NCBI RefSeq assembly: GCF_009192735.1
Contig: NZ_VTFU01000004.1
Location: 248,001-312,000, forward strand
Direction of reading: 5' to 3'
Length of the DNA stretch: 64,000 nucleotides
Source of the DNA: Arthrobacter gandavensis
GTDB lineage: Bacteria; Actinomycetota; Actinomycetes; Actinomycetales; Micrococcaceae
Below, piece after piece: positions 36,215 to 45,178 of this stretch; the first letter of the stretch is position 1, and each line of letters begins with the position of its first letter. A model generated the notes under the pieces. The model was given only the letters and a program-made list of their open reading frames with translations, was not told where the DNA came from and searched no databases. The translations under genes and the position numbers were made by a program.

Positions 36215-36233
36215 ACACGCACCAGAGGGATTT

Positions 36234-36265
36234 CGTCCACGCAACCATGTCAGGTTGCGTGGACG
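36234..36265 (+). terminator. Hairpin after the small membrane gene
   Basis: CGTCCACGCAACC / GGTTGCGTGGACG, perfect 13-bp stem with a 6-nt loop, 20 nt after the stop. No long T-run, but very stable. Confidence 0.7.
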
Positions 36266-36337
36266 AGTGCTTTAACGAGTAGACCCCGCAGAGAAGGCAC
36301 GTACTGATTACGCTAAAACCGGGGTACCGGCCCGTTC

Positions 36338-36349
36338 TATATTCAACCC
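36338..36349 (+). promoter_or_regulatory. Leaderless promoter of the 48-residue membrane protein
   Basis: TATATT, 6 nt, ATG 36350: the best -10 box of the five leaderless-type starts in the window. Confidence 0.6.
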
Positions 36350-36496
36350 ATGAGTACCACTATGACGCGCCGCGAATGGCGCCAGGACCGGGCACGTCAG
36401 CAGCGGATCAGCCGCATCGGATATGGAATAGTGGTCGCCACGGCGCTGATGTGCGTAGCTGTCCTGATCGTTGCCCTCACGCAGGGCGCCGGCTAA
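36350..36496 (+). CDS. 48-residue single-pass membrane protein
   Basis: Short gene with an Arg/Gln-rich cytosolic N-terminus (TRREWRQDRARQQRISR) and one membrane helix at about residues 24-44. It begins 6 nt after a TATATT box, which fits a leaderless mRNA, and has no ribosome site. It ends just before the convergent mfd gene. Positive-inside topology and the promoter support a real gene; function unknown. Confidence 0.6.
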   Translation: MSTTMTRREWRQDRARQQRISRIGYGIVVATALMCVAVLIVALTQGAG

Positions 36497-36544
36497 TCCT
36501 CAACCGCCACCCTGCGCGCCGCCCCTATCCGACAAGTTCCGCGC

Positions 36545-39500
36545 CTATTCCTTGAAGACGGCGTCCACGACCTGCTGCGCCCAGGCCAGGATCTCGGCGT
36601 CGACCAGGTCCCGTCCGCCAATCCGGGCGGTCTTCGGCTTGGGAACAAGCACAGCGTTCAGTGCCGGCTTCACCTGCGCGCCGGGGTACATCCGCTGCAG
36701 GCGCATGGTCCGGGATTCGGGCAGGTCAGCGGGAGCGAACTTAATGAAGTTCCCCTGCAGCGCCACGTCGGTGAGGCCTGCCTCACGAGCGTTGACCCGG
36801 AACCGGGCCACCTCGATCAGGTTCTTCACGGCCTGCGGCGGCTCGCCGTAGCGGTCCACCAGCTCGGCGAGCACTTCGTCGATTGCCTCGTAAGTGACGG
36901 CCGACGCCAGCTTGCGGTACGCCTCCAGCCGGAGCCGCTCTCCCGGAACGTAGTCATGCGGCAGATGCGCGTTGACAGGCAACTCGATCTTCATTTCGGC
37001 TGCCTTTTCCTCGGCCTCGCCCCGGTAGTCGGCCACGGCCTCACCGACCAGCCGGATGTAAAGGTCAAAGCCCACACCGGCAATGTGTCCGGACTGCTCC
37101 CCGCCGAGCAGGTTGCCCGCTCCGCGGATCTCGAGGTCCTTCATGGCCAGCTGCATACCGGCGCCAAGCTCGTTGTGCGTGGCAACGGCCTTAAGCCGTT
37201 CCAATGCGACCTCGCCCAGCGGCTTCTCCGACGGGTACAGGAAGTACGCGTAGGCACGTTCGCGTCCGCGGCCCACGCGTCCGCGCAGCTGGTGCAGCTG
37301 GGACAGGCCAAAGTGGTCGGCGCGGTCCACAATCAGCGTGTTGGCATTGGAGATGTCCAGGCCGGTTTCGATGATGGTGGTACACACCAGCACGTCAAAG
37401 CGCTTCTCCCAGAAGTCCACAATGATCTGCTCCAGCTTGGACTCGCTCATCTGCCCGTGTGCGACGGCGATGCGCGCTTCCGGGACCAGCTCCTGCAGGT
37501 GCGCGGCCGTGCGGTCGATCGAGGATACCCGGTTGTGCACGAAGAACACCTGTCCTTCGCGCATCAGTTCACGGCGGATCGCAGCCGAGGCCTGCTTGTC
37601 CGTGTACGGGCCAACGTAGGTCAGCACGGGATGCCGCTCCTCCGGCGGCGTGGCCAGCGTGGAGGTTTCGCGGATGCCGGTCAGGGACATCTCCAGGGTG
37701 CGCGGAATCGGGGTGGCACTCATGGCCAGCACGTCCACGTTGGTGCGCATCTTCTTCAGCGCTTCCTTGTGCTCGACGCCGAACCGCTGCTCCTCATCGA
37801 CGATCACCAGCCCCAGGTCCTTGAACTGGACCTCCTGCGACAGCAGCCGATGCGTGCCGATCACCACGTCCACAGAGCCGTTTTTCACGCCTTCAATGGT
37901 TTCCTTGGCCTGCTTGGCGGTCTGGAAACGGGACAGCGATTCCACCCGGACCGGGAAACCGGAGAAGCGTTCCCCAAAGGTTTCCATATGCTGCTGGGCC
38001 AGCAGCGTGGTGGGCACCAGCACCGCCACCTGTTTGCCGTCCTGCACCGCCTTGAAGGCGGCGCGCACCGCAATCTCGGTCTTGCCGTAACCGACATCGC
38101 CGGAGACCAGGCGGTCCATCGGGACTTCCTTCTCCATGTCCGCTTTGACCTCATTGATGGTGGTCAGCTGGTCGGGCGTCTCCACGTACGGGAATGCCTC
38201 CTCCAGCTCGCGCTGCCACGGGGTGTCCTTCGCGAAGGCGTGTCCCCTGGAGGCCATCCGCGCCGAGTAGAGCCGGATAAGCTCGCCGGCGATCTCCTTG
38301 ACCGCCTTGCGCGCCCGGGACTTGGTCTTGGCCCAGTCGGACCCGCCCATCTTCGACAGCACCGGGGTTTCCCCGCCGACGTAGCGGGTGATCTGGTCCA
38401 GCTGGTCAGTGGGGACAAACAGCCGGTCGCCGGGACCGCCGCGTTTGGCCGGAGCGTATTCCAGCACCAAATATTCGCGCACGGTTTTGCTGGCCCCGGC
38501 GCCGGTGGCCCGCTGGATCAACTCCACAAACTTGCCGACACCGTGCTGCTCGTGCACCACAAAATCGCCTTCGTGCAGCTGCAGCGGGTCCACGGCGTTG
38601 CGCCGCTTCGATGGCATCTTGCGCATGTCGCGGGTGGAGTAGGCGCTGGCCCGGCCCAGCAGATCGGCCTCGGTCAGCAGCCCGGTCTTGAGCCCGTCAA
38701 ACACATAGCCGCGGCCGGCACTGGCGGTGGTGATGGAAATGATGCCCGGCACGGGTTCGGTGTCCAAGGATTCGGTGAGCGAGGCCGGGATGTCGTTGTC
38801 CTTGAACAGCTCGGCCAGCCGCGATGCCGGCCCGGGGCCTTCGGTGACCACGACGACACGCCATGCGTCACGGACCCGGGAGCCGATGAACTCCATCATT
38901 TCGGCCACGTCGCCCTGGTAGCCGCGGGGCTCGCGCGCGTTGATGGTGAGGGTGTCGATGTCCAGGACCGTCTCGTCGTCCGGGTTGAAGGAGGTGATGG
39001 ACCACCAGCCCACCGAGTTCTCCAGCGCTGCGGAGCGGGTGTCGGCCAGGGACCGGAAGCTGGCAGCCTCCAGGTCCGCACTGATGCCGGCGGACAGGTC
39101 CAAAGGCGCCGCACCGCCGTCGGAGGCGGTGGCCCAGGCGGCGGCGAGGAACTCCTCATTGGTGGCGGCCAGGTCGTGGGCGCGGGCTCGGACCTTCTCC
39201 GGCTCCACGACCACGGACAGCGATCCGGCGGGCAGCTGGGCCATCAGCGGCACCATCTCATCCACCAGCACCGGGGCCAGGGACTCCATGCCTTCAACGG
39301 CGATGCCGCCGGCGATCTTTTCCAGCATGTCAGCGGCGGCAGGCATCTGGCTCTGCAGTTTTGCGGCGCGGCTCATGACCGAGGGGGTGATGAGGATTTC
39401 CCGGCAGGGCGGTGCATACAGTTCCGTGGGATGCGTGATGTGCGGGCCGGTGAGGGTGCGCTGGTCCGCGACGGCGAACCAGCGCATCGAGTCCACCTCG

Positions 39501-40162
39501 TCGCCAAAGAAGTCGATGCGGATCGGATGGTCCTCGGTGGGCGGAAAAACATCGAGGATGCCGCCTCGCACGGCGAACTCACCGCGGTGCGAGACCATGT
39601 CCACCCGTGCGTAGGCGGCTTCGGAGAGCTGCTTGACGACGGCGTCGAACTGGCGCTCCTCCCCCACCTTCAGGGAAACCGGCTGCAGGTCACCGAGTCC
39701 GGCCACCAGCGGCTGCACGACGGCGCGTACCGGGGCCACGATCACGGAGATCGGGTGGCCTTCGGGATGGGCCAGCCGGCGCAGCACCGACAGGCGCCGG
39801 CCCACGGTGTCCGAGCGCGGAGAGAGCCGTTCATGCGGCAGCGTCTCCCACGAGGGGAATTCCTCGATCCCGGCCAGCGGCAGGTAGGAGCGCAGTGCTG
39901 CGGCCAGGTCCTCGGCCTCACGGCCCGTCGCGGTAATCGCCAGCACCACGGGAGGTGCCGTGCCCGCGTTCGTGGTTCCGGCGCCGTCGGCCGCTGCGGC
40001 GAGACCATCCACCATCTCCGCCAGCAGCGCCGCCCGCATGCCCTGCGGCGCGCCAATCTGCAGATCCTCGCTGCGCTGCTCGGGCGTGCGCGATGCGAGG
40101 GTTCGCACCCGTGCGTAGGACGGGTCTTCGGCCAGTGCGGCGCGCAGTCCGTTCAGGCTCAT
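36545..40162 (-). CDS. mfd: Transcription-repair coupling factor
   Basis: 1205 residues, full length. UvrB-like N-terminal modules come first, then the CarD-like RNA-polymerase interaction domain (LQLHEGDFVVHEQHGVGKFVEL), then a superfamily 2 translocase with Walker A SGDVGYGKTEIAVRAA and the RecG-like IVDEEQRFGVEHKE, SATPIPRTLEMSL and LRGRVGRGRERAYAY. A C-terminal TRCF domain follows. It displaces stalled RNA polymerase at DNA lesions and recruits UvrA. ATG 40162 lies behind AAGGAGA; the frame is open 66 nt further upstream without support. Confidence 0.97.
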   Translation of the reverse strand: MSLNGLRAALAEDPSYARVRTLASRTPEQRSEDLQIGAPQGMRAALLAEMVDGLAAAADGAGTTNAGTAPPVVLAITATGREAEDLAAALRSYLPLAGIEEFPSWETLPHERLSPRSDTVGRRLSVLRRLAHPEGHPISVIVAPVRAVVQPLVAGLGDLQPVSLKVGEERQFDAVVKQLSEAAYARVDMVSHRGEFAVRGGILDVFPPTEDHPIRIDFFGDEVDSMRWFAVADQRTLTGPHITHPTELYAPPCREILITPSVMSRAAKLQSQMPAAADMLEKIAGGIAVEGMESLAPVLVDEMVPLMAQLPAGSLSVVVEPEKVRARAHDLAATNEEFLAAAWATASDGGAAPLDLSAGISADLEAASFRSLADTRSAALENSVGWWSITSFNPDDETVLDIDTLTINAREPRGYQGDVAEMMEFIGSRVRDAWRVVVVTEGPGPASRLAELFKDNDIPASLTESLDTEPVPGIISITTASAGRGYVFDGLKTGLLTEADLLGRASAYSTRDMRKMPSKRRNAVDPLQLHEGDFVVHEQHGVGKFVELIQRATGAGASKTVREYLVLEYAPAKRGGPGDRLFVPTDQLDQITRYVGGETPVLSKMGGSDWAKTKSRARKAVKEIAGELIRLYSARMASRGHAFAKDTPWQRELEEAFPYVETPDQLTTINEVKADMEKEVPMDRLVSGDVGYGKTEIAVRAAFKAVQDGKQVAVLVPTTLLAQQHMETFGERFSGFPVRVESLSRFQTAKQAKETIEGVKNGSVDVVIGTHRLLSQEVQFKDLGLVIVDEEQRFGVEHKEALKKMRTNVDVLAMSATPIPRTLEMSLTGIRETSTLATPPEERHPVLTYVGPYTDKQASAAIRRELMREGQVFFVHNRVSSIDRTAAHLQELVPEARIAVAHGQMSESKLEQIIVDFWEKRFDVLVCTTIIETGLDISNANTLIVDRADHFGLSQLHQLRGRVGRGRERAYAYFLYPSEKPLGEVALERLKAVATHNELGAGMQLAMKDLEIRGAGNLLGGEQSGHIAGVGFDLYIRLVGEAVADYRGEAEEKAAEMKIELPVNAHLPHDYVPGERLRLEAYRKLASAVTYEAIDEVLAELVDRYGEPPQAVKNLIEVARFRVNAREAGLTDVALQGNFIKFAPADLPESRTMRLQRMYPGAQVKPALNAVLVPKPKTARIGGRDLVDAEILAWAQQVVDAVFKE

Positions 40163-40578
40163 GGGCAGAGAATCTCCTTGGCTGAGGCGCGCAGCCGGTG
40201 CGGCTGCAACGTGGATGTGGCTAAGCAACGCAAATACCCGAAGTTCACTAAGGAACCCCGGGGCTTTTCTTCCAGAGTACCCGCTGCGCAGCGGGTGAAA
40301 ATGCTCCGTCCGCTCCCGGCGGATGCGGCTGGCCGGGGGGCTGGGGTGGTCCCGGACGTCCCGGCCGGAGTGGCGCCGGATCGGCTACTGCTGCCGGTTT
40401 GGGTTTCTGCTGCCGTTTAGGGATTCTGCTGCCGTTGCGCAGTGGCAGCAGAATCCCAAACCGGTCGAATTAACCCCAAACGGAGACAGCAGCAGGCGGA
40501 AGGCCAACCTGCCCGGCCTTCCGCCTCCGGCCTCAAGGCCGACGTTCCCCCGCCCGTTGCCCGTGTTTCGCCCGACGG
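40163..40578. other. 416-nt gap with competing hairpins
   Basis: No gene is convincing here. The notable content is a triple repeat at 40394-40464 that can fold in two exclusive ways. The sequence next to mfd holds its ribosome site; no clear promoter box was seen. Confidence 0.5.
40394..40464 (-). repeat. Two direct copies and one inverted copy forming alternative hairpins
   Basis: GGGATTCTGCTGCC at 40420-40433 pairs perfectly with the inverted copy at 40444-40457 (10-nt loop). A longer copy, CCGGTTTGGGTTTCTGCTGC from 40394, pairs with 40445-40464 apart from one mismatch. The inverted copy can therefore join either partner. On the minus strand this lies downstream of the M28 peptidase gene, where it could act as terminator, and upstream of mfd. 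Confidence 0.8.
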
Positions 40579-42258
40579 TTACCTCAGCGCCTCGTCGCCC
40601 CGGAATTGCAGGTCGACGCCGGCCGGTGCCAGCCGCTTGGACCGAACGTCGCCGCCGCCGCGCAGGTCCGCGTCCGTCCGGGCGAAGGTCAGCACGGCAT
40701 GCGCCACGGCGTCGGACATCTGGTCCAGTCCGCGGCGGTTGATGTTCCCGAGGTCATCGCATTTCTGGTGGTAACAGGGGTCGTAGGCTTCCCCCGCCGT
40801 TCCGCCGAACAGCGCAGCTTCCTCCTCGGTCTTGAGGCCCTCGGCACCGCTGAACAGCCCGCCGGCCGGAATATCGTTGTTGATGAACGCCGAGTAGTCG
40901 GAGCGTCCGCTGAACTCAGTGGGAGCCGAGGCCAGCTCCTGTCCGGCAAAGTATTCTTCGAAGATCCTCTCAATCTCGTCCGAACCGACCGGCCGCGGAG
41001 CGGTACTGTCCGGGAACGCAGAGCCATCGCCGTCGTACACAAAGCGGACCAGGTTGGGCGAGCCCAGCATGTCAAAATTCAGGTTGGCCAGTGTGCCGTC
41101 CAGGCCTGCCTGATCGAGCTGCGAGACGTAGTGGTTGGAGCCCTGCAGCCCGTCCTCCTCCCCGCCCCAGAAGGCAAAGCGGACCCGGTTCTGCAGCGGC
41201 TGCCGCTTGGTGGACTGGGCGAGCTGGATGGCGGTTTCCAGGATGGCCGCGCTGCCGCTGCCGTTGTCATTGATTCCCGGGCCCACCGGCACGGAGTCCA
41301 TATGGGCGCCGACGACGACGGTGCGGTCTGCGGCGCCGCGGGTGTCCGCCAGGATATTGAAGGTTTCGATGGTCCGCAGGTTCGATTCAACGGTCATGCG
41401 CAGCTGTGCGCCCCCGGCGGCAGCCAGTGCCTCCCCCAGAGCGGTAGTGGCGCCGACAACGGGGATGGTTGACACCTCATCATCGCCCACCCCGTCGCTC
41501 AGGGTGCCGTTGAGCAGCCCGCTTCGGTCCTCCCCCGGTGCATCGCCCATGTTGAAGATGATGACGCCGGATGCGCCTGCCGCTGCTGCGTTGAGCGCCT
41601 TAATCTCAAAGGAGCAGCCCCCGCGCTGGATCAGCGCAATGTCGCCGGCGGCAAAACCCGCGAAGTCTTCAGCGCCGCAGCCCGAGGTGTTGACCGTCCG
41701 GTCGCCGGTGAGGATGAGGTCCACCGGGGCAACAGCCGCCGTCACGTCCCCGGAACCGGAGTAGCTCATGGTGGAAAAGTCGGTTCCCGCAGTGTAGACC
41801 GTGGGTGTTGGCGCGGTCTGTTCCAGGGCTTCGCTGTTCAATTCGAACTGGTCGTAGGAGAAGTCCTGGCGCACCGGGTTGTAGCCGGCCCGGCGCAGCT
41901 GGTCCTCGATGTACTGCCCGGATGCCTCGTAGCCGGGAGTGCCGGAAGCACGGTTGCCGTCATTGGCATCGGCGGCGTCCTGCAGCCCCTCCAGATGGTC
42001 GAAGACGTTGTGGAGGGTGACGGCGGCACGCAGCTTGGCGCTCTCGTCCTTCACGGGCTTGACCGGTTTACCCGGCTTGCCTGGGTGGCCTGGCTTGCTC
42101 GGGTGGCGCCCCTTGCCGCCGCCGTCCGTCGTGGAGGCGGTGCCATCCGTAACCGTAGTGCGGACCGAATCGGGCCCGGCGAACACCGGTCCGGCGGTTC
42201 CGGCGGTGAGGACAACAGCGGCTGCGAGCGCAGTTCCGCGGAGAATACGTGTTTTCAT
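40579..42258 (-). CDS. Secreted M28-family aminopeptidase with PA domain
   Basis: 559 residues. Signal peptide at residues 1-28 ending GPVFA, then a Gly/Lys/Pro-rich spacer (GKPGKPVKPVKD). A PA domain inserted at about residues 150-290 (AAGDIALIQRGGCSFEIKAL) is followed by the zinc peptidase part: GAHMDSVPVGPGINDNGSGSA, AFWGGEEDGLQGS, and the final YHQKCDDLGN His. All metal ligands and the catalytic Glu are visible. It resembles the secreted Streptomyces aminopeptidases that release N-terminal residues from peptides. ATG 42258 follows GAGGGGA. Confidence 0.92.
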   Translation of the reverse strand: MKTRILRGTALAAAVVLTAGTAGPVFAGPDSVRTTVTDGTASTTDGGGKGRHPSKPGHPGKPGKPVKPVKDESAKLRAAVTLHNVFDHLEGLQDAADANDGNRASGTPGYEASGQYIEDQLRRAGYNPVRQDFSYDQFELNSEALEQTAPTPTVYTAGTDFSTMSYSGSGDVTAAVAPVDLILTGDRTVNTSGCGAEDFAGFAAGDIALIQRGGCSFEIKALNAAAAGASGVIIFNMGDAPGEDRSGLLNGTLSDGVGDDEVSTIPVVGATTALGEALAAAGGAQLRMTVESNLRTIETFNILADTRGAADRTVVVGAHMDSVPVGPGINDNGSGSAAILETAIQLAQSTKRQPLQNRVRFAFWGGEEDGLQGSNHYVSQLDQAGLDGTLANLNFDMLGSPNLVRFVYDGDGSAFPDSTAPRPVGSDEIERIFEEYFAGQELASAPTEFSGRSDYSAFINNDIPAGGLFSGAEGLKTEEEAALFGGTAGEAYDPCYHQKCDDLGNINRRGLDQMSDAVAHAVLTFARTDADLRGGGDVRSKRLAPAGVDLQFRGDEALR

Positions 42259-42607
42259 ACTTCCCCTCATGGGTGCGAGTGATTCTCTGTGCCGGCGGCG
42301 CAGCAGCGTTCGCCGGATTCCGGCCCCTCCCCCGGAACGCCGTGCCGCAGACGGTAAGTTACGGAGCCGCCTATCGAAAGCGAAGACGGGGCCCCCGGCC
42401 CGCAGTCGGCTAAAAAACCCGGCCGTCGCCGTCGTACCCGTGACGCGGCATGCCGCCGCCCGCTAAGTTGCCGAGTTTTAGTCCCGCTCATCCCCCGGAC
42501 GGCCAAATGCGCGGGCCGCCCATGGATTTTCACCGGACCCCCTGCCACGCTTGAAAGGCACGGGCACTCACCAAGCTGCAGACCCCACGCCACGTAAGGA
42601 TCGGCCC
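42259..42607. other. 349-nt divergent gap, no gene seen
   Basis: Very GC-rich spacer between the divergent M28 peptidase and lipoprotein genes. Only the two ribosome sites at its ends could be supported; no recognised riboswitch or repeat. Confidence 0.4.
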
Positions 42608-43333
42608 ATGGCACGCAAAATTCTTCTGCTGATTTCCGCGCTTACCCTCTCGCTGATGGCCCTGACCGGGTGCAACAACGACAACGAGTCCGGGGGCAAC
42701 TCGTACTCAGCCGACAACGAAGAATCGAACCCAACCGCCAGCCCGGAGTCTTCCGGCAGGGACACGGCTGCGGCCTGCGCTTCCGCGTCTCCGGGCAGCG
42801 CGGCGCAGGAAAGCTGCGAGGCGCAGGGCGTGCCGGGAGTAACGGAGAACCCGGAGCGGTGCGGCAGCACCACTCCCAGCCCGATCGCCAGCGGCATCAT
42901 CCAGGGGACCTTCGGCCCGTGGTGTGAGAACGCCATTGCCAGCAGCTATGATTCCTCCGCCGTGCCGGATGGAGCGGACACCACCATCACGATCTCCGAA
43001 ACCGAGGCTGACACCACGCTGGAGATGATCGCGCGCGGCTTCGCGCCCAACACCGAGTTCAACGCCAGCTTGCGTGAGCGCCTGTGCGGCGCATCCCCCG
43101 CGGATGCAGGCGAGGAGTATGAAGACACCCGGAGCCAGGAGTCGGATGACCTGGACCTGGACTTCACCACCGATGAAACCGGCGGCTCCACTGCCAGCGT
43201 CACCGTGCCGTGGGTCCTGCCCGACGACGGCATTGGACGGTCGCTGCTGATCACCCTTGACGACGGCGAGACCCCGAGCCCGAATGCGACCGACGACGAC
43301 AAAGCCGTGGCCTGCGTGAGTTTGGAACGGTAA
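42608..43333 (+). CDS. Putative lipoprotein, Cys-rich and acidic
   Basis: 241 residues. Lipoprotein signal with lipobox LTGC at about residues 17-20, so it should be anchored outside the membrane. The mature part is acidic, rich in Ser/Thr/Glu/Asp, with several Cys (e.g. CASASPGSAAQESCEAQG, GPWCENA, RERLCGASP) that could form disulfides. No family recognised. ATG 42608 follows AAGGAT; an upstream in-frame start lacks a ribosome site and would spoil the signal peptide. Confidence 0.7.
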   Translation: MARKILLLISALTLSLMALTGCNNDNESGGNSYSADNEESNPTASPESSGRDTAAACASASPGSAAQESCEAQGVPGVTENPERCGSTTPSPIASGIIQGTFGPWCENAIASSYDSSAVPDGADTTITISETEADTTLEMIARGFAPNTEFNASLRERLCGASPADAGEEYEDTRSQESDDLDLDFTTDETGGSTASVTVPWVLPDDGIGRSLLITLDDGETPSPNATDDDKAVACVSLER

Positions 43334-43354
43334 CGGCCCGCCGGATCCGGAGTC

Positions 43355-44140
43355 TTACCGGCCCTCCCGGAAGGAAGCAATCATGGCCTGAATCTGGGCA
43401 TGTTCCTCCGTCCCGGCATAGGCCTGCGCTTCCCCGAGCGTCCCGAAGTCACGGGTGGAGGTAAAGAGGACGGTGCGGTAGGTGGTGCCGTTGCCGGCAA
43501 CCACGCCTGTTTCAACGAGTCCCAGCCCATACATCAGCCCCGGCATCAGGCGGGCGGGCGGCGCCTCGGTGTTGGAGGACAGCGAAGTAACAACCCGCAC
43601 GTTGTCGGTCCAGCTGTAGTTTGACCTGTCCTCTGGTGAGTCGGTCAGATCCATGGCCAGGGACCGCACGACAAAGGGCCCGGACCGTGTCAGCGGGGCT
43701 TGCCCTGGCACATCGCCAAAGTGAACGACAGGATTCCCTTCACAGTCGCCCATCGCGCACTCCGCGCCCCACGCAATCAGCACGCCCAGCGAAGCCAGCT
43801 GGGTTCCGTCCGGGCCCAGGACCGACACCGTCCCGGCTCCCTGTCCTTCGGCAGTTGTGTCCTCCACTGTCCAGTTCGAGGGATGGTCGAAGGAGTACTG
43901 CACGTCCTCCCACGACCCGGAAAAGGTACTCAGCGCCGCGGAGGACGCACCCGACGGCGGGGCGGACGGCGGCTCGGTGGTCGGCAGCGAGGCGGCCGGC
44001 GTTGCTGTAGCCGACGGTGAAGACCTATCGGGAAGTGCCGTGTCTGAAGGCTGGGAAGCGGTTGGGCCGCCGCACGAGCAAAGGGCAACTGCCAGGCCCA
44101 GGACGACCGCGGGTAAGACGGATTGGACATGACGTTGCAT
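43355..44140 (-). CDS. Putative lipoprotein
   Basis: 261 residues. Hydrophobic N-terminus with lipobox-like VALCSC (Cys near residue 22), a Ser/Pro/Thr-rich spacer, then a globular domain of about 190 residues (SFDHPSNWTVEDT, then PGLMYGLGLVETG, FTSTRDFGTLGEAQAY) that looks like a PsbP/Mog1-like or LpqN-like fold, by pattern only. ATG 44140 follows AAAGGAG. Convergent with the other lipoprotein gene. Function unknown. Confidence 0.68.
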   Translation of the reverse strand: MQRHVQSVLPAVVLGLAVALCSCGGPTASQPSDTALPDRSSPSATATPAASLPTTEPPSAPPSGASSAALSTFSGSWEDVQYSFDHPSNWTVEDTTAEGQGAGTVSVLGPDGTQLASLGVLIAWGAECAMGDCEGNPVVHFGDVPGQAPLTRSGPFVVRSLAMDLTDSPEDRSNYSWTDNVRVVTSLSSNTEAPPARLMPGLMYGLGLVETGVVAGNGTTYRTVLFTSTRDFGTLGEAQAYAGTEEHAQIQAMIASFREGR

Positions 44141-44327
44141 GAGGGGCTCCTTTGGCCCGTGGTAACCGCTCGAAGGCTAGCAGATTCGTGCCCCGAGGAT
44201 GCCGGACACACCGGTAGTACGCACGCCGTCGAGCTCCGGTACTGGTGCTCTCCAGCGCTGCCCGGGGTGCCGGGCCGTTTCGGAGCTGAAGGCCCGTGCG
44301 GATTAGGATGATTCCGGGCCGGTTGAA

Positions 44328-44345
44328 CTGTGCACCTGTGCACAG
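44328..44345. promoter_or_regulatory. Palindromic operator-like site before the DUF2505 gene
   Basis: CTGTGCAC-CT-GTGCACAG, perfect 8-bp arms, ending 37 nt before the ATG at 44383. Also lies in the divergent gap to the lipoprotein gene. Confidence 0.45.
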
Positions 44346-44382
44346 ACCGCCGGCAAACCGACATCCCTTATCTGGAGGACCC

Positions 44383-44886
44383 ATGGCCCTGAACGCCTCG
44401 ACCACCCTGCCCTACGACGCCCGGACAGTCACCGACACGTTCGCGAACGAGGATTTCCTGCGCTCCGTCAGTGAGCACGTGGGCGGTTCCCTGGTTTCGG
44501 TGACCGTCGACGGCGAGACGGCCGGCGCGTTTGTCCTTACCGCCGTGCGGACCCTGCCGACAGACCGCCTGCCCGACATTGCCAAAAAGTTTGTCGGCGC
44601 CACTTTGACCGTGACGCAGAAGGAGAACTGGGCGGCACCGGCTGCCGACGGCTCCCGCGAGGCCAGCATTGACCTGTCGGTGGGCGGGGTTCCGCTGAAG
44701 GTCAACGCCACGCAGCGCCTGGTCGCCGTCGGCGAAGGCACCCGCGTGGACGTTGATGGCAAGGTCAGCTCCTCCATCCCGTTCCTGGGCGACAAGATCG
44801 CCAAGCAGGCCGAGCCGATGATCGGCAAGGCCCTGACCATCCAGGCCGGCCAGGCCGGCAAGTGGATCGAAAGCCGCAAGGCCTGA
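44383..44886 (+). CDS. DUF2505 domain protein
   Basis: 167 residues, soluble. The order (STTLPYDARTVTDTFANEDF ... SFPFLGDKIAKQAEP-like SSIPFLGDKIAKQAEPMI near the end) matches DUF2505, an actinobacterial START-like family with a probable hydrophobic pocket and no known reaction. ATG 44383 follows GGAGG. A perfect palindrome just upstream suggests specific control. The SCO4848 gene starts 3 nt after its stop, so they form an operon. Confidence 0.82.
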   Translation: MALNASTTLPYDARTVTDTFANEDFLRSVSEHVGGSLVSVTVDGETAGAFVLTAVRTLPTDRLPDIAKKFVGATLTVTQKENWAAPAADGSREASIDLSVGGVPLKVNATQRLVAVGEGTRVDVDGKVSSSIPFLGDKIAKQAEPMIGKALTIQAGQAGKWIESRKA

Positions 44887-44889
44887 TCC

Positions 44890-45123
44890 GTGGATAACGG
44901 CATTGTCCTGCCCACCGCCCTGGCGGTCATCCTCATCATTGGCGGCCTGTGGTCCCTGATCGTTTGGCCGCCGTACCTGATCGAGGCCTACAAGAGCCCG
45001 AAGGCCCGCGATGAGACGGGCGCACCAACCCGGTACCTGACGGTGAACCTGATGAAGGTCACCACCTCCATGGTGTTCGGATTGGTGTCGATCATTGTCG
45101 GTTTCCGGGGGCTGATGGGTTAA
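44890..45123 (+). CDS. SCO4848-family small membrane protein
   Basis: 77 residues with two membrane helices (about 6-28 and 55-74) separated by a polar loop ([16 protein letters not shown]). GTG 44890 follows the DUF2505 gene by 3 nt. The arrangement and sequence match the conserved actinobacterial SCO4848 family of unknown function. Confidence 0.78.
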   Translation: MDNGIVLPTALAVILIIGGLWSLIVWPPYLIEAYKSPKARDETGAPTRYLTVNLMKVTTSMVFGLVSIIVGFRGLMG

Positions 45124-45178
45124 ACCCGCCGGGCGGTGCCAGAATGCGGATATCCCGTTTTTCTGTCTGAGGAGTTCC

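Noticed and set aside
36956-40420. Plus-strand open frame of about 1150 codons
   Set aside because: It lies antisense to mfd, whose motifs are complete. The translation is His/Gln/Gly/Arg-rich with no family pattern, as expected of a high-GC shadow.
42259-42607. Possible riboswitch (c-di-AMP type) upstream of the M28 peptidase
   Set aside because: Some GC-rich pairing is possible, but the conserved core of the known class could not be matched by eye. A covariance-model scan would decide.
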